NCBI RefSeq assembly: GCF_024347455.1
Contig: NZ_AP025484.1
Coordinates: forward strand, 186,001-250,000
Source: Vibrio echinoideorum
GTDB taxonomy: Bacteria > Pseudomonadota > Gammaproteobacteria > Enterobacterales > Vibrionaceae
Length of the DNA stretch: 64,000 nt
Direction of reading: 5' to 3'
Below the pieces are notes generated by a model. It saw only the letters and a list, made by a program, of their open reading frames with translations. It was not told the DNA's origin and searched no databases. Every line of letters starts with the position of its first letter. Position 1 is the stretch's first letter. This document shows, one piece after another, positions 8,257 through 18,752 of this stretch. The translations under genes were made by a program, and so were the position numbers.

Positions 8257-10047
8257 TTATTGAAGAATCCCCAAGCTCTTTAGCTTTCGATAAATGGTAT
8301 TGCGGCTGATGCCCAGTATTCGAGATGTCTTGCTGATGTTGCCTTGGTTGGCTTGATAGGTTTGCAGCAAGGTTTCTTCAACGGTACTTCTTAAATCGTT
8401 ATTCGTTGTGCCTTTGATGGTATTAGGAGTCGTCAGTTGATGCTGATTATCTTGCGCTAATGACGTGAGATGTTGAGCAAGGTGGATAGGCACGTGCTCT
8501 AAGGTGAGCTGTGGTTCATCACTCGCGAGTAGGGCGGCGACCTTAAGTAAATTGTCTAATTCACGTATGTTGCCCGGCCAAGAATAGGCGCACAGTAAGC
8601 TCATTAAGTGCGGGCAGATTGTTTGCTCATCTTCGGCGTATTTACGATGAATGTGCTCGATTAAGGCGTGTTTGTCTTGTCGGTGTTGCAAGCTTGGCAG
8701 AGTAAAGGCCAAGCCATTCAGGCGATAAAAGAGATCTTGTCGAAACTCTCCAGTTGCGACTAACTGTTCTAGGTTTTTATGCGTCGCGGCGATGATCTGA
8801 CAATCGACTTGGTAGCTCTGATTTGAGCCAACAGGCACTACGGATTTGTCTTGCAGAACATGCAGCAATCGGCATTGAGCTTCCAAAGGCATGTCGGCTA
8901 TCTCATCTAGAAATAAGATCCCTTTATCTGCCTGGCGGATCTTGCCTTGGAAACCTTTGTGACTGGCGCCCGTAAACGCCCCCGGCGCGTAGCCAAACAG
9001 TTCAGATTCGATAAGATCTTTCGGTAGCGCCCCGCAATTTACTGCTACTAAGGGTGAAGATTTACGCTGGCTTTGCTTGTGCAGTGCTTTAACAAATTCG
9101 CCTTTACCAACCCCTGTTTCACCTAGGATTAATAGGCTGATTCCTTTGTCGATAACCTTGTTGGCTTGCTGCCAAGCGTGTTCTATCTGTTGTTCGCCAT
9201 GGTGCAAATCGCACGATGCTGAAATGGAACGCGTGCGCTTGGTCGTTGTTTGTTTGAGATGCTGTTTCTCAAACACAAAGGGCGTGTCTAATGAGGTTCG
9301 GTTGAAGAGAGTGTCGATGCACTCGCCGACGATCGAGGTTTGATCCAGCAGTTGAGAGGCAACTTGATTGTGCGCCACTACCTCGCCAGCTTCGTTCGCT
9401 ATCACTATCCCTTGCCAACCACTGTGTAACAACGATTTTTCACACGCGAGGTCAATACGAGTGGTGCCTTGTGGGATATGACTCAGTAGCTGATTTTCAA
9501 CAAGCTGAACCATATTTTGAACCAGTAGCTGTACCGAAGTATCGTGTTGTTGCTGCTCACTGGTGATGTCCAATACGCCCACCATTTGACCTTGGTGATC
9601 AAACACCGGGCTCGCTGAGCAACTGATAAAACGATGCTGGTGGATGAAGTGCTGTTCGCCAATGATCGATACTGGCTTGGCTTCAACAATCGCGGTGCCA
9701 ATCGCGTTGGTGCCTTTAAGTTGTTCCTGCCAACACGCCCCTGAGCTGAGTGCAATCGAAGTTAGTTTCTCTTTAAACCGCTCCTGTCCCCAACTCGCCA
9801 GAATCACTCCCTCAATATCGGTCAAAATCAAGCGGCTGTCAGTGCGTGCAAACATCTGATTAAACAGAGGTAGCGCATTGCGTTCGACGATCTGAATCAA
9901 GTCAGACGATTGATGACGTCGCTGCTTAAGAATCGATTGTGGTAGGCGAATGTCTTCGGGAAGTCGTCTCTGTTTTAGACCCGCTTCTGTGCTGCGGTGC
10001 CAAGAGGACGAAAGCCAATCTGAGGTGTTTGCTTGTTGAAGGTGCAT
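8257..10047 (-). CDS. Sigma-54-dependent enhancer-binding protein, AcoR-like
   Basis: 596 aa. N-terminal GAF-like sensor (about 45-180, with KGTNAIGTAIVEAKPVSIIG), a linker region, the AAA+ domain (about 285-505) with Walker A GETGVGKGE, the sigma-54 contact loop GAFTGA, Walker B GILFLDEIADM and FYRLNGLAFTLP, and a Fis-type HTH at the C-terminus (NISKTSRILGISRNTIYRKL). The GAF-AAA-Fis layout and the KGTNAIGTA block match AcoR-type regulators of acetoin, alcohol or aldehyde catabolism. It is divergent from the aldehyde dehydrogenase at 10403, whose promoter has a -24/-12 element plus palindromes, so that gene is the expected target. The inducer is probably an aldehyde, alcohol or acetoin. Confidence 0.93.
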   Translation of the reverse strand: MHLQQANTSDWLSSSWHRSTEAGLKQRRLPEDIRLPQSILKQRRHQSSDLIQIVERNALPLFNQMFARTDSRLILTDIEGVILASWGQERFKEKLTSIALSSGACWQEQLKGTNAIGTAIVEAKPVSIIGEQHFIHQHRFISCSASPVFDHQGQMVGVLDITSEQQQHDTSVQLLVQNMVQLVENQLLSHIPQGTTRIDLACEKSLLHSGWQGIVIANEAGEVVAHNQVASQLLDQTSIVGECIDTLFNRTSLDTPFVFEKQHLKQTTTKRTRSISASCDLHHGEQQIEHAWQQANKVIDKGISLLILGETGVGKGEFVKALHKQSQRKSSPLVAVNCGALPKDLIESELFGYAPGAFTGASHKGFQGKIRQADKGILFLDEIADMPLEAQCRLLHVLQDKSVVPVGSNQSYQVDCQIIAATHKNLEQLVATGEFRQDLFYRLNGLAFTLPSLQHRQDKHALIEHIHRKYAEDEQTICPHLMSLLCAYSWPGNIRELDNLLKVAALLASDEPQLTLEHVPIHLAQHLTSLAQDNQHQLTTPNTIKGTTNNDLRSTVEETLLQTYQANQGNISKTSRILGISRNTIYRKLKSLGILQ

Positions 10048-10050
10048 GAC

Positions 10051-10091
10051 TGTTCCATGTCGTAACAGTGAGGGTGTACCAAATTGGAACA
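10051..10091. promoter_or_regulatory. Paired palindromes, candidate enhancer (UAS) sites for the sigma-54 activator
   Basis: Two TGT-N11-ACA dyads: TGTTCCATGTCGTAACA at 10051-10067 and TGTACCAAATTGGAACA at 10075-10091, centres 24 bp apart, close to two helical turns. They lie 110-150 bp upstream of the -24 element, the usual distance for an enhancer-binding protein, and immediately upstream of the activator's own start codon, so autoregulation is also possible. Confidence 0.6.
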
Positions 10092-10201
10092 GTTGAACAT
10101 TGGAGTGGTTTCCATACGTCCGTTCAATGCCAACTCACTTTGGGTTGTAAACGTTTGGTAATCATAGTTTTACAATTTATTAACAACAAGTTTTGAAGTT
10201 C

Positions 10202-10216
10202 TGGCGTGTGATTTGC
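10202..10216 (+). promoter_or_regulatory. Sigma-54 (-24/-12) promoter of the aldehyde dehydrogenase
   Basis: TGGCGTG-TGAT-TTGC places GG (10203-10204) and GC (10215-10216) exactly 10 nt apart, fitting the consensus TGGCACG-N4-TTGC. The expected transcription start is near 10228, giving a leader of about 175 nt before the ATG at 10403. The partner activator gene is adjacent and divergent. Confidence 0.8.
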
Positions 10217-10402
10217 GTTGTTACTGTTGTGAAGAAAACACGAAGTATCAGTGTTTTAAACAGAAAGTATAAACATGGTGGCTCTCTTCTTACGAGCTTT
10301 CTTCTCACGAGATCTGTTCTCAAGGGAAGCCGCCATGCTAGCTCGACAACATAAGCTCAACAACGAATGAACAACGACTAAAAATTAAAGAAGGATCTAA
10401 CT

Positions 10403-11923
10403 ATGATTTACGCACAGCCGGGTAGTGATAACGCAGTGGTTAACTTTAAAGCGCAATACGATAATTTTATCGGTGGCGAGTGGGTGAAGCCTGTTAGCGG
10501 CGAGTATTTTGATAACATTTCCCCAGTGAATGGTCAGGTGTATTGCCAAGTGGCACGTTCAACCGAGGCGGATATTAGCTTGGCACTTGATGCGGCGCAC
10601 GCTGCTCGTGCAAGTTGGGCTTCGACCAGTGTGACTGAACGTTCGAACATTCTGCTTAAAATTGCTGACCGCATTGAAGCGAACCTTGAAGAAATCGCTG
10701 TTGCTGAAACATGGGAAAACGGCAAGCCTGTACGAGAAACTCTAGCGGCGGATATCCCTTTGGTTGTTGATCACTTCCGTTATTTCGCGGGTTGTATCCG
10801 AGCACAAGAAGGCAGCGCAGCAGAGCTAGATTCAAACACCGCAAGTTATCACTTCCCAGAACCTATTGGTGTGGTGGGGCAGATCATTCCTTGGAACTTC
10901 CCGATTTTAATGGCGGCTTGGAAACTGGCTCCAGCACTTGCTGCGGGCTGTTGTGTGGTAATGAAACCCGCCGAGCAAACACCAACATCGATTTTGGTGA
11001 TGATGGAGAAGATCGCTGACCTTCTACCAGCAGGCGTGGTCAACATCGTGAATGGTTTTGGTAGCGAAGCGGGTCAAGCGTTAGCAACCAGCGATCGTTT
11101 GGCGAAGCTAGCTTTTACCGGTTCGACAGAAGTTGGGCATCATATTTTGAAATGTGCGGCTGAAAGCTTGATTCCATCAACGGTTGAGCTTGGCGGTAAG
11201 TCTCCAAACATCTACTTCCCAGACATCTTTAACCATGAAGATGAATACCTAGATAAGTGTGTTGAAGGCATGCTGCTTGCGTTCTTCAACCAAGGTGAAG
11301 TGTGTACTTGTCCATCACGTGTGTTGATTCATGAATCGGTATACGACAAGTTCATCGCCAAGGTAGTCGAGCGTGCTCAAACTATTAAACAAGGTAACCC
11401 GCTAGATACCGATACTCAGGTTGGCGCACAAGCTTCAAAAGAGCAGTTTGATAAGATCTTGAGCTACCTAGAAATCGGTCGTCAAGAAGGTGCGAAAGTG
11501 CTAACAGGTGGTGAAATCGCTCAGCAACCAGATGATCTCGGCAACGGTTACTACATTCAGCCAACCATGCTGGAAGGGCACAACAAGATGCGTGTATTCC
11601 AAGAAGAGATCTTCGGCCCTGTTATCGCGGTAACTACCTTTAAAGATGAAGCAGAAGCGTTAGAGATCGCCAATGATACCGAGTATGGCTTGGGTGCAGG
11701 CGTGTGGACGCGTGATGCAAACCTAGCGTATCGCATGGGGCGCAACATTGAAGCGGGGCGTATTTGGGTGAACTGTTACCATGCTTATCCAGCACATGCC
11801 GCGTTTGGTGGTTATAAGAAATCAGGCATCGGCCGTGAGACACACAAGATGATGCTCGACCACTACCAAAACACTAAGAACCTGTTGATCAGCTACGATA
11901 CTAATCCGTTGGGCTTCTTCTAA
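10403..11923 (+). CDS. NAD-dependent aldehyde dehydrogenase, AcoD/AldB-like
   Basis: 506 aa, full length for the AldB/ExaC/AcoD group that oxidises acetaldehyde and other short aldehydes to acids. Motifs: [20 protein letters not shown] and KPAEQTPTS (cofactor binding), FTGSTEVG, the catalytic Glu in [11 protein letters not shown], the catalytic Cys in [13 protein letters not shown], and [13 protein letters not shown]. The C-terminal [15 protein letters not shown] block is the standard end of the family. AAGGA precedes ATG at 10403. Expression should depend on sigma-54 and the divergent AcoR-like regulator. Cytoplasmic. No acetoin dehydrogenase genes are nearby, so an alcohol- or aldehyde-response role is more likely than acetoin. 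Confidence 0.93.
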   Translation: MIYAQPGSDNAVVNFKAQYDNFIGGEWVKPVSGEYFDNISPVNGQVYCQVARSTEADISLALDAAHAARASWASTSVTERSNILLKIADRIEANLEEIAVAETWENGKPVRETLAADIPLVVDHFRYFAGCIRAQEGSAAELDSNTASYHFPEPIGVVGQIIPWNFPILMAAWKLAPALAAGCCVVMKPAEQTPTSILVMMEKIADLLPAGVVNIVNGFGSEAGQALATSDRLAKLAFTGSTEVGHHILKCAAESLIPSTVELGGKSPNIYFPDIFNHEDEYLDKCVEGMLLAFFNQGEVCTCPSRVLIHESVYDKFIAKVVERAQTIKQGNPLDTDTQVGAQASKEQFDKILSYLEIGRQEGAKVLTGGEIAQQPDDLGNGYYIQPTMLEGHNKMRVFQEEIFGPVIAVTTFKDEAEALEIANDTEYGLGAGVWTRDANLAYRMGRNIEAGRIWVNCYHAYPAHAAFGGYKKSGIGRETHKMMLDHYQNTKNLLISYDTNPLGFF

Positions 11924-12020
11924 TACAGGTTCGCTCTAAAAATATGAGAATGAATCATGGGTACAAAGAATAACTAACAACGCAGTTGGCTTAATTAAGA
12001 AAAACAAAAGCTAGAAACCA

Positions 12021-12053
12021 AAACGCCCAACTCATTTGAGTTGGGTGTTTTTA
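12021..12053 (+). terminator. Terminator of the aldehyde dehydrogenase gene
   Basis: AAACGCCCAACTC (12021-12033) pairs with GAGTTGGGTGTTT (12038-12050), followed by T residues. It lies 98 bp past the stop codon and also faces the convergent Nudix gene. Confidence 0.85.
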
Positions 12054-12066
12054 TGTTTGAATAGCT

Positions 12067-12804
12067 CTAGCTTTTCGAAAAGAAGATTTCGGGCTTGTGG
12101 ACAGGGCCATAGTTACCTTCTAGCTGAGTGAGTTCCAAACCTTGCTTTTCTATCAGAGAACCAACCAATTGGCGGTTAAACGGGTAACTGTCGGGGTTGT
12201 TAATATACTCTTCAACATCAATCCATTTAGCTTCTGCAATTTCATCAGTGTCTTGAATCGCGATCTCTTGAGTTTGAGCTATCAGGTGACAAATAAAGTA
12301 GAGGTTTGATTTACCGAATTGATAGGGGTGTCTTGTCGCCATGCCAACCACAGAAACGAACGTTGCTTCGATACCTGTCTCTTCCAAGGTTTCTCGAACT
12401 ACCGATTCTTCAATGCCTTCACCCAACTCAATATGGCCGCCAGGTAACTTGTAGCCTGTCATGCCGTGCTCTTTGATCATCAGCACTTGGTTGTGTTCGT
12501 TAGTGATCAACGCGCCAGCACCCAAGGTGTGGGTAGGGATGAAAGGCACAAACTCTACAATCTCGGATTTGTGGATCAGCGTAATTTCGTCTTCTAGACA
12601 GTTGTGAAACACAAAGCCAAGCTCAGTCGCCACCGGAATAAGGTGCGAGAGTGAAATAGGTAAACTAATCCAAATGATGCCTTTGTTATTCTGCTTTGAA
12701 AATTCGGTGATCTCGCTGAGTTCGGCATTGAATGAGTCAGCATCGTGAGGGGCTGTTGCTGGGTCAATGATGATGCCGTTAAATTTGTCGAGCGTAAATT
12801 CCAC
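12067..12804 (-). CDS. Nudix hydrolase with an N-terminal pre-Nudix domain (NUDT6-like layout)
   Basis: 245 aa from a GTG at 12804, with AGGATC upstream. Residues 1-95 form a small alpha/beta domain (GIIWISLPISLSHLIPVATELGF) like the pre-Nudix region of eukaryotic NUDT6-type proteins. Residues 100-225 are the Nudix fold, with the box G-x5-E-x7-REUxEExGU visible as GHIELGEGIEESVVRETLEE. Nudix enzymes cleave nucleoside diphosphates linked to another moiety and need Mg2+ at the REUxEE glutamates; all these are present, so it should be active. The substrate is unknown. Single gene, convergent with the aldehyde dehydrogenase. Confidence 0.88.
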   Translation of the reverse strand: MEFTLDKFNGIIIDPATAPHDADSFNAELSEITEFSKQNNKGIIWISLPISLSHLIPVATELGFVFHNCLEDEITLIHKSEIVEFVPFIPTHTLGAGALITNEHNQVLMIKEHGMTGYKLPGGHIELGEGIEESVVRETLEETGIEATFVSVVGMATRHPYQFGKSNLYFICHLIAQTQEIAIQDTDEIAEAKWIDVEEYINNPDSYPFNRQLVGSLIEKQGLELTQLEGNYGPVHKPEIFFSKS

Positions 12805-12960
12805 GGGTGATCCTTTATTATTTTTGATTTATTGGGAGTCGAGCATAGGTGGAGCTTATCTTATCTCAAGAGCTTATAAAACCTGCTCTGTTGTAGCATT
12901 TTTAAGAGCACGGCAGTGGTGGGTAAAAGTGAGGGAGAGTGTAAAGCGGCGGCTAGAAAC

Positions 12961-12990
12961 AAAAACTGCGCTTGGAAGCCAAAGCGCAGT
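12961..12990 (-). terminator. Terminator of the small membrane-anchored protein gene
   Basis: ACTGCGCTT (12965-12973) pairs with AAGCGCAGT (12982-12990); on the minus strand it runs into a T-tract. It follows the stop at 13020. Confidence 0.8.
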
Positions 12991-13019
12991 CTGAAGGTAA
13001 ATCTTATTTAAGGTCTATT

Positions 13020-13421
13020 CTAACGAATATAGTTTGCATCAACACTTACGTACCAGTGCTGAAGCTTGCCGTCAGATTTTTTGATCCACAAATCGTTGGT
13101 GTAGCTCTCAATCTTGCCGTTAACCGTTAAATTGAACGTGTTCTCGTCGAATTCGCCAAGTTTCACGAACTGGTCTGTGGTAATCAGAAACGGGTCCATG
13201 TCGTCCACGCCAACCACATCAGAAATCACATAGTAGTGGTAAGTCAGCGGCTTACTGGCATCATTCGGGTTGCTGCGATACGCCACAAGCTTGAACGGTT
13301 CCGTTAATGGAACGTCAAGCGTTTGCTTGTCCATGGTCGCTGGAATCGGGATAAACAGCCAAGCGGTAAACAGACCGCTCAATAAAACCATCAGGAAGAA
13401 AAGAGTCTTAATTGCTTTCAT
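13020..13421 (-). CDS. Hypothetical membrane-anchored or secreted protein
   Basis: 133 aa from ATG at 13421, preferred over a TTG at 13433 because AAGG precedes it by 5 nt. Residues 4-24 (IKTLFFLMVLLSGLFTAWLF) are a single hydrophobic segment, either an uncleaved signal anchor or a signal peptide. The rest is polar and likely periplasmic, with beta-rich character (TYHYYVISDVVGVDD, WYVSVDANY). I do not recognise a family. It is bounded by its own terminator and appears monocistronic. Confidence 0.75.
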   Translation of the reverse strand: MKAIKTLFFLMVLLSGLFTAWLFIPIPATMDKQTLDVPLTEPFKLVAYRSNPNDASKPLTYHYYVISDVVGVDDMDPFLITTDQFVKLGEFDENTFNLTVNGKIESYTNDLWIKKSDGKLQHWYVSVDANYIR

Positions 13422-13634
13422 AGCAACCTTCAAAATAGGTGATGTTGAAGACGCTATGGTAACAGGTTTGATTTGCTGATTGTAAGAGTATGAATAAGTG
13501 AAGGCATCACCTGTCTGTTAGGAAGTTTGAACGAATTGACACACTGTTCATAACTTTTTGTTTTAAATCTTTGTTCACTACTCTCTGCGAACATCCCTCG
13601 GTTTAGATTGATGAATGTAAGCAAACCGCAGGCA

Positions 13635-13674
13635 CAAAAAAGCCCACACCTCACGCTTTTGCAAGGTGTGGGCT
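13635..13674 (-). terminator. Terminator of the adhC-fghA unit
   Basis: AGCCCACACCT (13641-13651) pairs perfectly with AGGTGTGGGCT (13664-13674); on the minus strand it is followed by a T-run. It is just past the fghA stop at 13687. Confidence 0.9.
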
Positions 13675-13686
13675 AAATCGGTGTGA

Positions 13687-14526
13687 CTACTTGTTTAGGT
13701 AAGCTGCGTGGAACTCAATATGCTCATCAATAAAGCTCGAGATGAAGAAGTAGCTATGGTCGTAACCTGGCTGCATACGTAGCTCTAAATCGGCATTGGT
13801 TACCTTAGCCGCTTCGACTAATTGCTCAGGTTTAAGCTGCTCAATCAGGAAGTTGTCCGCTTCGCCTTGGTCAACCAACATTGGTAGCTTAGTGCCTTTG
13901 GTTTTTAGAAGCTCAGAGGCATCGTAGTGTTTCCACTCTTCAATATCTAAGCCTAGATATTGGTTGAATGCTTTCTGTCCCCAAGGGCATTGCATTGGGT
14001 TGGTGATTGGGCTGAATGCCGAGATAGAACGGTAGCTATCTTCGTTCTTGATGCCAATCGTTAGGGCACCGTGTCCGCCCATGCTGTGACCCGAAATTGA
14101 TTTCACTGAAGTCACAGGGAAGAAAGACTCAATCAAGGCTGGTAGCTCTGTCACCACGTAATCGTACATATGGTAATGGCTGTCCCATGGTGCTTGAGTG
14201 GCATTCACATAGAAGCCTGCACCTTGGCCTAAGTCGTAGTTTTCATTGTCGGCAACGCCTTCGCCGCGTGGGCTAGTGTCTGGTGCGACAATCGCGATAC
14301 CTTGCTCAGCCGCGGCTTTGAATGCGCCGGCTTTTTGCATGAAGTTTTCATCGGTACAGGTTAAGCCTGATAACCAATACAAAACAGGAACTGGGTTTTC
14401 TTTGCTTGCGTTAGGCGGCAAGAAAATCGCAAAACGCATGTTGCAGTCAAGCGTTGCAGAAAAGTGGGTGTATTGTTTGTGCCAACCACCAGCAACCTTT
14501 GCTTGGCTAATGTTTTCGATTGTCAT
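13687..14526 (-). CDS. fghA: S-formylglutathione hydrolase
   Basis: 279 aa, full length. An alpha/beta-hydrolase esterase that releases formate and glutathione from S-formylglutathione, the second step of glutathione-dependent formaldehyde oxidation. Visible: PVLYWLSGLTCTDENFM near residue 50, the nucleophile elbow SGHSMGGHGAL, the Asp region LVDQGEADNFL and the His region PGYDHSYFFI, completing the Ser-Asp-His triad. GGAG precedes ATG at 14526. It follows adhC on the same strand, 152 bp downstream, so the two are probably co-transcribed with a processed or attenuated junction. Confidence 0.95.
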   Translation of the reverse strand: MTIENISQAKVAGGWHKQYTHFSATLDCNMRFAIFLPPNASKENPVPVLYWLSGLTCTDENFMQKAGAFKAAAEQGIAIVAPDTSPRGEGVADNENYDLGQGAGFYVNATQAPWDSHYHMYDYVVTELPALIESFFPVTSVKSISGHSMGGHGALTIGIKNEDSYRSISAFSPITNPMQCPWGQKAFNQYLGLDIEEWKHYDASELLKTKGTKLPMLVDQGEADNFLIEQLKPEQLVEAAKVTNADLELRMQPGYDHSYFFISSFIDEHIEFHAAYLNK

Positions 14527-14584
14527 CTATTGTGCTCCGTTAGGTTGATGGTTTGGGGAATAACGTGTCTATATCATTTAAAGT

Positions 14585-14667
14585 TTCACCACCCACCGGG
14601 CAGGAGGTGGTGAAGACAGTTTGTTGCTTTTCCTTTATAACTTTGGCCTCGACACCTAAGTATCGAG
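14585..14667. other. Two inverted repeats in the adhC-fghA junction
   Basis: First: TTCACCACC (14585-14593) with GGTGGTGAA (14606-14614). Second: CTCGACAC (14648-14655) with GTATCGAG (14660-14667), allowing one G-T pair. Neither has a T-run on the minus strand, so they look like RNA-processing or stabilising hairpins rather than terminators. Confidence 0.5.
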
Positions 14668-14678
14668 ACCAAGGAGAA

Positions 14679-16337
<1,659 letters not shown>

Positions 16338-18509
16338 ATGAAAAAGAGTACATTGACCGTACTGTCAGGCTTGATAGCAGCAGATCTGGTTGGTTGCAAT
16401 TCAAGTTCACCAAGTGATGACAGCGGCAATATGGATAGCGCAGTGCAAGTGGCGTTCATGCCTGATATCCATTTCCATGATGTTTACGGTGATTTTCAGG
16501 ACGGCTCGTTCGCAGGGTTGCCGAATGCAATCAGTGGTAAGAATGCAACGATCAGAACGATGGAGTCTCAGATGAACTCTACTCGTCTATTCAACGAAAA
16601 CTACTTCGCGATGATTGCGGCGTTAGATGATGTGGTTGAGCGTGGCGTGAAGTACGTAGCCCTGCCGGGTGACTTCAGTGATGACGGCCAACCCATTCAT
16701 ATGCGTGGTTTAGTAAGCATTTTTGATCACTACCGCGACACGTACGGCCTTGAGTTTTTTGCAGCACCTGGCAACCACGATCCAGTGAGGCCTTTTACTA
16801 TCCCTGCGGGTAAGTCCGACTTTTTAGGTGAAGGGGGCAAGAACCAACGTATTTACAGCCGCGGTAAAGAAGAGTGTGTTGGCTATGAAGATGAGTGGAC
16901 AACCATTCCTGGATCCGGTGACAACCTCGATACCATTTGTACTGAAGAAGTGCGTGAGTGGGGTTATGAAGAGATCATGAGTATCCTTGGTACTCACGGT
17001 TTCTATCCTCAGCAAGATTATCTCTACTTTGAAACGCCTTACAGTAGTGACCAAGCTCGTGCTAACTACAGCTATGACTTAGCTAAAGAAGAAGCGGCCT
17101 TTGACAAACGTATGTACGAGATCTGTTACGAAGGCACTGGAGGCAGTTACAAAGCGAGCGGTTACTCAAGCTGTTCTGAAGTGCCTGATACCAGCTACTT
17201 AGTAGAGCCTGTGAAAGGACTTTGGTTGTTGGCAATCGACGCGAATGTTTATCGTCCCAAAGAAGGTTCGTCTGATAGTTCTTTAGATGGAAATACGTTT
17301 GATGGCTCAAGCAGTGCTGGCTACAACATGATGCTGACCCACAAAGAACATGTGATCGATTGGATCTCTGATGTAGTAAAAGCAGCGAAAGAACAGAATA
17401 AGACTCTGGTCTCTTTCTCACACTTCCCAATGACCGATTTCTACAACGGTGCCTCTGAAGAGATTGAAGACTTGTTTGGAGAAGGAAGCCATCAATTGGC
17501 TCGTGAACCAGATGACAATACCAGCCGAGCATTGGCAGCGACTGGTTTAAACATTCACGTTGGCGGTCACATGCACTTTAATGATACGGGTAAGAAGAGC
17601 TTCAATATTGATGGTGTTCAACACACACTCTTCAACATCCAAGCGCCATCGCTAGCGGGTTACATCCCAGCTTACAAGCTGCTGAACATTCGCCCGGATA
17701 ACCAAATCGAAGTTGAAACCGTCGTTATCGATCAAGTTAAACGTTACAACGAGCTATTCAGTCACTATGAAGAAGAGCATGAATATCTTACTCAAGCTGC
17801 AATCGGAGACCCAGAAGCACAAGCGAAAATCTGGAACAAAGATATTTTGGATTCAGAGAGCTACTACGAACTGACTGATTGGCATATCCGCGAGTTAACG
17901 CGTCTGCGTTTCCTTCCTAGTGATTGGCCAATCGAAATGCGTAAAATGATCATGCGCATGAACGGTGAAGATATGATGATCATGTCTCAGCTAGAAACCA
18001 ATTTTACGGTTTGTCAGCTAGCTGATGAAATGAATTATCCAGTCGAGGGTTGTGTTGCAAATGGCGTAGAAGACTACGAGCAATTTAAACAAGACTGGCA
18101 AGCAGCGAAAGTTGAAGCTGACGCTATTGCATCTCAAGAAGGTCTAGTGCTTGAAGATTTCGCAACATGGGAAGGTGAAACTCTTGCAACCGACTTCTAC
18201 CGACTACGTAATGCAGATGAACTGGCTTTCCGTGATATCGGTGAAACACAACTGCGCCAATACGAGTTGCTAAGTCGAGAGCTTTCAGAGTTTGATGGCA
18301 CGGTGGATTCTGAACTGGGTGACCTTGGCCAATATACGGTTGGTGAAGTGTTCCGCTCTCGTTTTGGTAGCTTGTTCGTGATTCTTGAAAAATTCGCAAC
18401 AGGCCAAGCGAGTGACCACTTCTTGATCGATATCGACCAGCAAACCTTGACCGATCTGAAAGGTGAAGTGAAGCGCGATATTTTAAGAGGCTCTACGTCA
18501 GTAAACTAA
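16338..18509 (+). CDS. Calcineurin-like metallophosphoesterase, predicted lipoprotein
   Basis: 723 aa. The N-terminus has a lipoprotein signal ending in LVGC, so it is probably a membrane-anchored lipoprotein facing the periplasm or the outside. All calcineurin-like metal ligands are visible: MPDIHFHD (D-x-H), LPGDFSDDG (GD), APGNHDP (GNHD), FSHFPMTDF and VGGHMHFND (GHxH), spread over residues 38-420. The insert from about 155 to 300 is Cys-containing (ECVGYEDEW, EICYEGTGG). After the catalytic domain, about 250 residues of helical, acidic sequence have no recognised fold. The substrate is unknown; phosphomonoester, diester or nucleotide are possible. A terminator follows. Confidence 0.85.
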   Translation: MKKSTLTVLSGLIAADLVGCNSSSPSDDSGNMDSAVQVAFMPDIHFHDVYGDFQDGSFAGLPNAISGKNATIRTMESQMNSTRLFNENYFAMIAALDDVVERGVKYVALPGDFSDDGQPIHMRGLVSIFDHYRDTYGLEFFAAPGNHDPVRPFTIPAGKSDFLGEGGKNQRIYSRGKEECVGYEDEWTTIPGSGDNLDTICTEEVREWGYEEIMSILGTHGFYPQQDYLYFETPYSSDQARANYSYDLAKEEAAFDKRMYEICYEGTGGSYKASGYSSCSEVPDTSYLVEPVKGLWLLAIDANVYRPKEGSSDSSLDGNTFDGSSSAGYNMMLTHKEHVIDWISDVVKAAKEQNKTLVSFSHFPMTDFYNGASEEIEDLFGEGSHQLAREPDDNTSRALAATGLNIHVGGHMHFNDTGKKSFNIDGVQHTLFNIQAPSLAGYIPAYKLLNIRPDNQIEVETVVIDQVKRYNELFSHYEEEHEYLTQAAIGDPEAQAKIWNKDILDSESYYELTDWHIRELTRLRFLPSDWPIEMRKMIMRMNGEDMMIMSQLETNFTVCQLADEMNYPVEGCVANGVEDYEQFKQDWQAAKVEADAIASQEGLVLEDFATWEGETLATDFYRLRNADELAFRDIGETQLRQYELLSRELSEFDGTVDSELGDLGQYTVGEVFRSRFGSLFVILEKFATGQASDHFLIDIDQQTLTDLKGEVKRDILRGSTSVN

Positions 18510-18557
18510 GCGTTACGGCTTGTTTTTAATAGACTAGCTACCTAGATTACTCAATTG

Positions 18558-18600
18558 AAAAAGAGCCTGTTAGCCATGTGTTAGCGGGCTCTTTTATTTT
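18558..18600 (+). terminator. Terminator of the metallophosphoesterase gene
   Basis: AAAGAGCC (18560-18567) pairs with GGCTCTTT (18587-18594), followed by TATTTT. Located about 50 bp past the stop. Confidence 0.85.
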
Positions 18601-18752
18601 GTATAAAGATGAATTACCTAAGATCTATTCAGTGAATTTTTTGATTAAGACATTTTAGGGTACGTCATAATAATTGCTTACTGAAAATCGCATGAATTGG
18701 AAATAAAACTACAATATTCTGAGCGCCGTATTTTATTGTTGTGGACTCGAAC

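Noticed and set aside
14585..14614. REP element or mobile repeat between adhC and fghA
   Set aside because: Only one copy seen in the window; fits a simple transcript hairpin.
17083..17532. 149-codon open frame antisense to the metallophosphoesterase
   Set aside because: Overlaps the catalytic region of the phosphoesterase and reads as low-complexity Leu/Ser-rich translation.
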